DNA of 64,000 bases from Alphaproteobacteria bacterium AO1-B (GTDB lineage: Bacteria > Pseudomonadota > Alphaproteobacteria > Rhizobiales > Stappiaceae): contig MLAX01000003.1 in NCBI GenBank assembly GCA_001890945.1, positions 620,001 through 684,000 on the forward strand, in the 5' to 3' direction. A program made the position numbers and the translations under genes. Below are positions 59,719 to 64,000 of the stretch, one piece after another (within the stretch, counting starts at the first letter, position 1; each line of letters begins with the position of its first letter). Below the pieces are notes generated by a model. It worked only from the letters and a program-made list of their open reading frames with translations, did no database searches and was not told the DNA's origin.

Positions 59719-60423
59719 ATGCAGTTTTCTGTCCCCCTTGTCAGTGGCCGCCTCGTCAAGCGCTATAAGCGGTTTCTGGCGGATGTTGTTCTGGATGAAA
59801 CCGGCGAAGAAGTTACCGCCCACTGCGCCAATCCGGGGTCGATGTTGGGCCTGAAGGAACCTGGAGCCCGGGTTTGGTTGTCGCCGTCCGACAATCCGAA
59901 GCGGAAACTGAAATTTTCCTGGGAAGTGATTGAAGCCGACGGCGCGTTGGTCGGCATTAACACGGCCCATCCGAACAAGCTGGTGGAAGAAGCTCTGGTG
60001 GCCGGACGCATCCAGGGGCTTGCGGGTTTTGAAACCCTGCGCCGGGAAGTGAAATACGGCAAGAACTCCCGGATCGACATTCTTCTGGAGCAGGCGGATG
60101 GCTCCAAGATTTACGTTGAAGTGAAGAACGTGCACCTGATGCGCGAATCCGGTCTTGCCGAGTTTCCGGACAGCGTGACAGCCCGCGGCGCGAAGCATCT
60201 GGTCGAGCTTGGAGATATGGTTGCGGAAGGTCACCGGGCGGCGATGGTGTTTCTGGTTCAGCGTCCTGACTGCGATACGCTTTCACTCGCCTCTGACATT
60301 GATCCAAACTATGCCGAGGCTTTCAAAACTGCCAAGGCCGCGGGTGTCGAAGCCTATGCCATCGGCTGCGATGTCCGCCTTGACGGAATAGATGCTGTCA
60401 AAGATGTCGCGATCAACGATTGA
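59719..60423 (+). CDS. sfsA: SfsA family DNA/RNA nuclease
   Basis: About 234 residues. The N-terminal OB-like part has LVSGRLVKRYKRFLADVVLD and HCANPGSMLGLKEPGARVWL. The nuclease-like core follows: RREVKYGKNSRIDILLEQAD and YVEVKNVHLMRESGLAEFPD, with the catalytic Asp/Glu-Lys pattern (D...EVKN). The family was named for sugar-fermentation stimulation, and a nuclease activity is proposed. ATG 59719 begins the family-typical sequence; 59710 is an alternative. It follows trkH after 40 bases. Confidence 0.93.
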   Translation: MQFSVPLVSGRLVKRYKRFLADVVLDETGEEVTAHCANPGSMLGLKEPGARVWLSPSDNPKRKLKFSWEVIEADGALVGINTAHPNKLVEEALVAGRIQGLAGFETLRREVKYGKNSRIDILLEQADGSKIYVEVKNVHLMRESGLAEFPDSVTARGAKHLVELGDMVAEGHRAAMVFLVQRPDCDTLSLASDIDPNYAEAFKTAKAAGVEAYAIGCDVRLDGIDAVKDVAIND

Positions 60424-60446
60424 CCGACACTCTCCGTCTCGGCCCT

Positions 60447-61106
60447 TTAAACCTGATAAACCGTGATCGGAGTTCCCTCCGGCACGCGGTTGTAAAGGTC
60501 AATCACGTCCTGCTGTAGCATACGGACGCAGCCTGATGAGGCGGCTTTGCCGATTGACCAGGTCTCCGATGTGCCGTGGATCCGGTAGAGCGTATCCTTG
60601 TTGCCCTCAAAGATGTAAAGAGCCCGCGCGCCAAGGGGATTGTCCAACCCCGGGTCCATCCCGTTCTTGTATTTGGCAAGTTTCGGCTGGCGTTTGATCA
60701 TGTCGGCTGGCGGGGTCCAGGTCGGCCAGGCTTTTTTCCGGGCGATCCGCGCCCGCCCGCCCCAAGCAAAGCCGTCACGCCCGATGCCGACTCCATAACG
60801 CATTGCCTTGCCATCCCCCATCGCCAGGTACAAAAAGCGTTCATGGGTTTCCACAACGATGGAACCTGGTTGGGCGGAGGAGTTGTAGTCAACGACCTGA
60901 CGGTAGAACTTTGGATCGATCTTGGAAATGTCGACGCCTGGAATAGGAAAACGCTCCTGCGGTCTGGCCGCATACATTTGCGCGAAATCCGTCGAGACCG
61001 GCTTGGTCAGGCTCGGCTTGGGCGGCAGTTTGGCGGTCGTGTTGCCTGAACAGCCGGTTGCGATCGCAGCTGTTGCCGAAACCAAAAATGTGCGTCTGTC
61101 CAGCAT
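60447..61106 (-). CDS. L,D-transpeptidase, Tat-type lipoprotein
   Basis: About 219 residues. The N-terminus MLDRRTFLVSATAAIATGC has a twin-arginine motif and a lipobox cysteine (Cys19), so it is probably a folded-export lipoprotein. The YkuD domain spans about 80-215, with His177 in YRIHGTSE and Cys193 in SSGCVRM. The start at 61106 gives the export signal; the longer frame to 61298 runs into the gpt region without support. It is convergent with sfsA. It likely acts in peptidoglycan cross-linking. Confidence 0.9.
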   Translation of the reverse strand: MLDRRTFLVSATAAIATGCSGNTTAKLPPKPSLTKPVSTDFAQMYAARPQERFPIPGVDISKIDPKFYRQVVDYNSSAQPGSIVVETHERFLYLAMGDGKAMRYGVGIGRDGFAWGGRARIARKKAWPTWTPPADMIKRQPKLAKYKNGMDPGLDNPLGARALYIFEGNKDTLYRIHGTSETWSIGKAASSGCVRMLQQDVIDLYNRVPEGTPITVYQV

Positions 61107-61150
61107 TCGGGATCCCGTATGGCCTTTGCGAGAATCATCGTGAGGCTTCC

Positions 61151-61193
61151 AAAAAACATAAACGGCCGGTTGAACCTCTCGGTCAACCAGCCG
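61151..61193 (-). terminator. intrinsic terminator of gpt
   Basis: On the minus strand CGGCTGGTTGA pairs with TCAACCGGCCG (arms 61183-61193 and 61163-61173, one G-U wobble) around a nine-base loop, followed by TTTATGTTTTTT. It lies 51 bases after the gpt stop and before the L,D-transpeptidase gene. Confidence 0.78.
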
Positions 61194-61243
61194 TCGAATG
61201 GATCTCAGGATAATCCGCGAATTGTGATGCGGGCGGCCTGAAA

Positions 61244-61753
61244 TCAGCCTGCCGTGTCTTTGGAAAGCGGCGGCTGGAACTGCCAGCCCATATCCCACGG
61301 GAAATAGATCCAGGTATCCTGGGAGACTTCGGTGATGAAGGTGTCGACCATCGGAACGCCAACCGGCTTGGCGTAGACAGTTGCAAAATGGGCTTTGGGC
61401 AGCATCTCCCGGACCACTTTCATGGTCTTGCCCGTGTCGACAAGGTCGTCGATCACAAGGACGCCGCTGCCTTCGCCGTCTTCCAGATCGATCACTTTCG
61501 GATCGACCGGTTTGATAACTTCCAGACGGCCCTGGCTGTCATAGTCGTGATAGGAGGCGATGCACACGGTCTCGATGGTGCGGATGCCAAGTTCGCGCGC
61601 TACGATCCCGGCCGGAACCAAACCGCCGCGGGTGATGCAGACGATGGCTTTCCACTCACCTTCGCTTGAGAGCCGCCAGGCGAGCGCGCGGGAGTCGCGG
61701 TGAAACATGTCCCAGGAGACCGGGAAGGCTTTGTCTTGTGCAGGGTTTTCCAT
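61244..61753 (-). CDS. gpt: xanthine phosphoribosyltransferase
   Basis: A 169-residue purine salvage enzyme that converts xanthine/guanine with PRPP to nucleotides. The PRPP loop is [13 protein letters not shown] and the N-terminal [14 protein letters not shown] is Gpt-like. FPVSWD and [12 protein letters not shown] are also typical. AAGGAAAAG precedes the ATG. The minus-strand neighbour upstream (CinA type) ends 15 bases away, so they may be co-transcribed. Confidence 0.95.
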   Translation of the reverse strand: MENPAQDKAFPVSWDMFHRDSRALAWRLSSEGEWKAIVCITRGGLVPAGIVARELGIRTIETVCIASYHDYDSQGRLEVIKPVDPKVIDLEDGEGSGVLVIDDLVDTGKTMKVVREMLPKAHFATVYAKPVGVPMVDTFITEVSQDTWIYFPWDMGWQFQPPLSKDTAG

Positions 61754-61768
61754 TTCTTTTCCTTCAAG

Positions 61769-62512
61769 TCATCCAGAGAGATCGTCAACAGCGCGCGCTA
61801 CATCCTGTGCGGCGGCTGCGAGAATGGTTTCGTCCCTGGATCGAATTACGATCTGTGTGGTGAATTTTCCGTCCGTTGCTTTCGGATAGGATCCAATCAG
61901 AGTTTCAGGATGGGCGTCCTGGATGGCGGCCAGGCGTTCGGCAATCCGGCTCTCCGGCATGTTTGCAGCAACCGTTTCAGACAACATCTTCTTGCCCGTA
62001 TGCAGCGTCGGTGCGACCACATCCATCATGGCTTGCATGATCGCAGGAACACCGGCCATGACATGGACGTTGTCAATCCGAAATCCGGGAGCCTTGGACA
62101 CCTTGTTTTCAATGAGATCCGCGCCTTCCGGGATCCGCGCCATGCGTTGGCGGGCAGGGGTGAACTGACCCGGCGGATAGTGCTTTTCCATGATCGCAAC
62201 GGCTCGGGGATCAAGGTTCAGCGGCACGTCGAATGCAGCAGCGACGGCCTCGGCGGTGATGTCATCATGGGTCGGCCCGATGCCACCTGACGTAAAGACA
62301 TAGGTGTATTTCGCCCGGAGGGCATTCACAGCGCCGACGATTTCGGCCTGAACGTCCGGCACGATCCGAACTTCGCTGAGGTCAATGCCAAGAGCGGTCA
62401 GATAGTCAGCGAGAAAGCCAATATTCTTGTCTTTGGTGCGTCCGGACAGGATTTCATCGCCGATGACAAGAAATGCAGCGGTTACAACGTCATCGGCCTT
62501 ATCAGCTGTCAT
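61769..62512 (-). CDS. CinA/MoaB-type molybdopterin-binding-domain protein
   Basis: About 247 residues of the competence/damage-inducible protein A N-terminal type. AFLVIGDEILSGRTKDKN, YVFTSGGIGPTHDDITAEAV and PGFRIDNVHVMAGVPAIMQ give the MoCF-biosynthesis fold. The C-terminal NMN amidase half of CinA is missing; this shorter form is common in alphaproteobacteria. ATG 62512 has GGGAG seven bases upstream; the longer frame to 62569 is not needed. Confidence 0.9.
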   Translation of the reverse strand: MTADKADDVVTAAFLVIGDEILSGRTKDKNIGFLADYLTALGIDLSEVRIVPDVQAEIVGAVNALRAKYTYVFTSGGIGPTHDDITAEAVAAAFDVPLNLDPRAVAIMEKHYPPGQFTPARQRMARIPEGADLIENKVSKAPGFRIDNVHVMAGVPAIMQAMMDVVAPTLHTGKKMLSETVAANMPESRIAERLAAIQDAHPETLIGSYPKATDGKFTTQIVIRSRDETILAAAAQDVARAVDDLSG

Positions 62513-62622
62513 GTCAGCGCTCCCTCGATCCGGATGCTTGGCTTTATCCCAGCTTGCGGTCCGGCTCAACCTTTTGCGTCAGAAACTTGGAGCCGCCCCA
62601 CGATTAAGACGGCGGAAGGCGG

Positions 62623-63837
62623 TCAGGAGGGCAATGCTTGGTTGGGTTTCCAGCCGTAAACATAGTCAAAGCGGGCCGCAAGGCTCTCCGGTTTTGAAAA
62701 CTTCATCACCATGTCGCGGGCTGTGGCTGGAAGACCGGACATGTGAAACGTCTTTGCGTTTTTGAAGCCGGTTTCCTGAATGCGTTCCGCGCGCGGTTTC
62801 CGGGTCCGCTCATAGGCTCTCAGAGCCGCTGCGGTGTTTTCCGTTTCAACCGGGAAATGGTTCGCAAGCTCGGCGGCATCTTCAATCGCCATGGCGGCGC
62901 CCTGCGCCATATAAGGGAGCATTGCATGGGCAGCGTCGCCGAGGAGGGCGATCTGACCGTGCGTCCAGGGACCATTGGCGTCGACCGTGCACAAGGCCCA
63001 CTTCAACCAGCGCTCCGGCCCATTCAGCAGATTGCGGATATCCGTTGGCCAGTCCTTGAATCGGTGCAGGAGTTCGTCCTTGCCGGCTGGTGCCGACCAT
63101 GTTTCGTCCTGCCAGTCTTCTGTTGCCAGCGCGACGATGTTCAGCTGCTCGCCACTGCGGATCGGATAATGGACCAGATGGCTGTCCTTGTGCATCCACA
63201 GCCCGGAATCCTTGCGCCACTTGGCAGGGATCTTGTCGATTGGCAGCGTCGACCTGTAAGCGACCTGACCACTGAAGCGCGCGTTGTTGTGGTTCGGGAT
63301 CAGTCGCCGAACCGTTGACCAGACGCCATCCGCACCGATGAGGGCCTTGCAGTTGAGTGCCCCGGTTGTTTCTCCGGCCTGATATGTGCACACCAGGTTG
63401 CCGGCATCGCCCGTCTTGGCATCGGTGAGGGCGGTGCCGAGCATCAATTTAATGCCGTCGGTCGCCTCGACCTTTTTCAAGAGCGTGCCCTGAAGATCCG
63501 CCCGATGGATCACAATGAAGGGCTGGCCATGCCGTTCGAGCAAATAAGATCCAAGCCTGACCTTGGAAATCTGATCTCCGGTCTTGCCGGACCAGACCCG
63601 AAGACTATCCGGCTGGTGGCCAAGTGCTTTGAGGTCCTGAAGCAGTCCAAAACCGTCGAGGACCGAACAGGCATTGGGGGAGAGTTGCAGGCCTGCACCC
63701 ACCTCTGACAGAGCCTTGGCTTTGTCTATAAGCACGATCTCATGACCGGCCCGGCGCAAGGTCAAAGCGGTGGTCAAGCCGCCGATGCCTGCTCCGGCGA
63801 TGACGATCGGGGAGGGGGGCGTGCCGGTCTCGCTCAT
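62623..63837 (-). CDS. FAD-dependent monooxygenase, salicylate-hydroxylase-like
   Basis: A 404-residue flavoprotein hydroxylase. The N-terminal dinucleotide fold is GAGIGG (residues 15-20) within PIVIAGAGIGGLTTALTLRR. The second FAD motif is LLGDAAHAMLPYMAQGAAMA, with the DG-type motif in GADGVWSTVRR. The family adds oxygen to aromatic rings (salicylate, hydroxybenzoate, nicotinate types) using NAD(P)H. The substrate is not predictable. It lies between the zinc-finger protein and the CinA-type gene on the same strand. Confidence 0.88.
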   Translation of the reverse strand: MSETGTPPSPIVIAGAGIGGLTTALTLRRAGHEIVLIDKAKALSEVGAGLQLSPNACSVLDGFGLLQDLKALGHQPDSLRVWSGKTGDQISKVRLGSYLLERHGQPFIVIHRADLQGTLLKKVEATDGIKLMLGTALTDAKTGDAGNLVCTYQAGETTGALNCKALIGADGVWSTVRRLIPNHNNARFSGQVAYRSTLPIDKIPAKWRKDSGLWMHKDSHLVHYPIRSGEQLNIVALATEDWQDETWSAPAGKDELLHRFKDWPTDIRNLLNGPERWLKWALCTVDANGPWTHGQIALLGDAAHAMLPYMAQGAAMAIEDAAELANHFPVETENTAAALRAYERTRKPRAERIQETGFKNAKTFHMSGLPATARDMVMKFSKPESLAARFDYVYGWKPNQALPS

Positions 63838-63852
63838 GACAGCTCTGGTCTA

Positions 63853-64000
63853 TCAGGCAGCTTCCGGCACCCAGGTGCAGTCGGAAGGTGACGATTCGTT
63901 AGGAGCCAGCGTGGCGTCGTACTTGTAAAGCGTCGAGCAATAGGGGCAGACGACCTCTTTCTCACTGCCCATATCGAGGAAGACATGCGGGTGATCGAAC
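63853..64000 (-). CDS. zinc-finger domain protein, 3' part (runs off window)
   Basis: Only the C-terminal 49 codons lie inside the window. The translated part contains FDHPHVFLDMGSEKEVVCPY followed by CSTLYKYD, matching the CHCC-type zinc finger of the NDUFS6-like small proteins, and it ends in TWVPEAA. The stop is at 63853-63855. It is followed by the FAD monooxygenase after 15 bases. The family occurs next to complex I or flavin genes in alphaproteobacteria. Confidence 0.85.
   Translation of the reverse strand, partial: FDHPHVFLDMGSEKEVVCPYCSTLYKYDATLAPNESSPSDCTWVPEAA

Overview
This window looks like chromosomal core DNA of an alphaproteobacterium, most likely order Hyphomicrobiales (Rhizobiales) and possibly the Stappiaceae (Roseibium/Labrenzia/Stappia type). 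The evidence is the gene content: a Ros/MucR regulator, a lone DnaA domain IV-like protein followed by a DUF6456 protein, DUF1491, DUF2336, DUF5330, a Usg protein, split DUF1214/DUF1254 proteins, a separate-subunit Mrp antiporter and a GlxA/FtrA-type regulator with a rhodanese. The genus is inference. I see no phage, insertion sequence, integrase, CRISPR array or rRNA. One tRNA gene is present, Leu(UAA).

Layout. 1-8.1 kb: minus-strand genes for an S9 oligopeptidase, two orphan periplasmic binding proteins, an MFS carrier, a VCBS-like exported protein, MsrB and a PAS protein with a broken GGDEF signature. 8.6-14.5 kb: a complete seven-gene mrpABCDEFG operon for a multisubunit Na+(K+)/H+ antiporter, with overlapping or near-touching genes. 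14.5-17.3 kb: mucR, the DnaA-like/DUF6456 pair and sufE. 18-24 kb: envelope and cell-cycle-flavoured genes of poorly known function: a membrane PAS protein without a kinase domain, a peptidoglycan-binding protein, DUF1491, DUF2336, a 69-residue protein and a lipoprotein. 23.2-26.7 kb: a translationally coupled PBP1A-DUF1214-DUF1254 operon. 26.8-36.5 kb: YcgN, a TetR/NAD(P)H-quinone reductase pair with two palindromic operators, an MltF-like lytic transglycosylase, DUF3833, a P1 peptidase, a flavin reductase, a branched-chain amino-acid binding protein, YceI, an L,D-transpeptidase and LrgAB. 36.7-44.5 kb: a VWA/MoxR pair, a GlxA-type regulator with a rhodanese and a c-type cytochrome, Usg, an RNA methyltransferase, polyprenyl diphosphate synthase and IspE. 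44.5-54.5 kb: a TPR protein, pyruvate phosphate dikinase, MeaB, a CHASE4-GGDEF-EAL protein, RadC, methionine aminopeptidase and tRNA-Leu. 54.9-64 kb: a third small binding protein, an EAL protein with a degenerate GGDEF, TrkH, SfsA, a second L,D-transpeptidase, Gpt, a CinA-type protein, an FAD monooxygenase and the end of a zinc-finger protein that runs off the window.

Common threads. (1) Cation homeostasis: Mrp antiporter and TrkH. (2) Peptidoglycan metabolism: PBP1A, MltF, two L,D-transpeptidases, a PG-binding protein and LrgAB. (3) Cyclic-di-GMP: three GGDEF-containing proteins, two with degenerate signatures. (4) Isoprenoids: IspE and a polyprenyl synthase side by side.

The best leads for undescribed biology are the DnaA-IV-like/DUF6456 overlap pair, the PBP1A-DUF1214-DUF1254 operon, the kinase-less sensor with its PG-binding/DUF1491 neighbours, and the palindromic intergenic elements at 28.7-28.9 kb and 36.5 kb. 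I found no clear new defence or mobile system. Coordinates of starts were adjusted where a ribosome-binding site or signal peptide argued for it; all similarity statements are from memory of protein families, without database searches.
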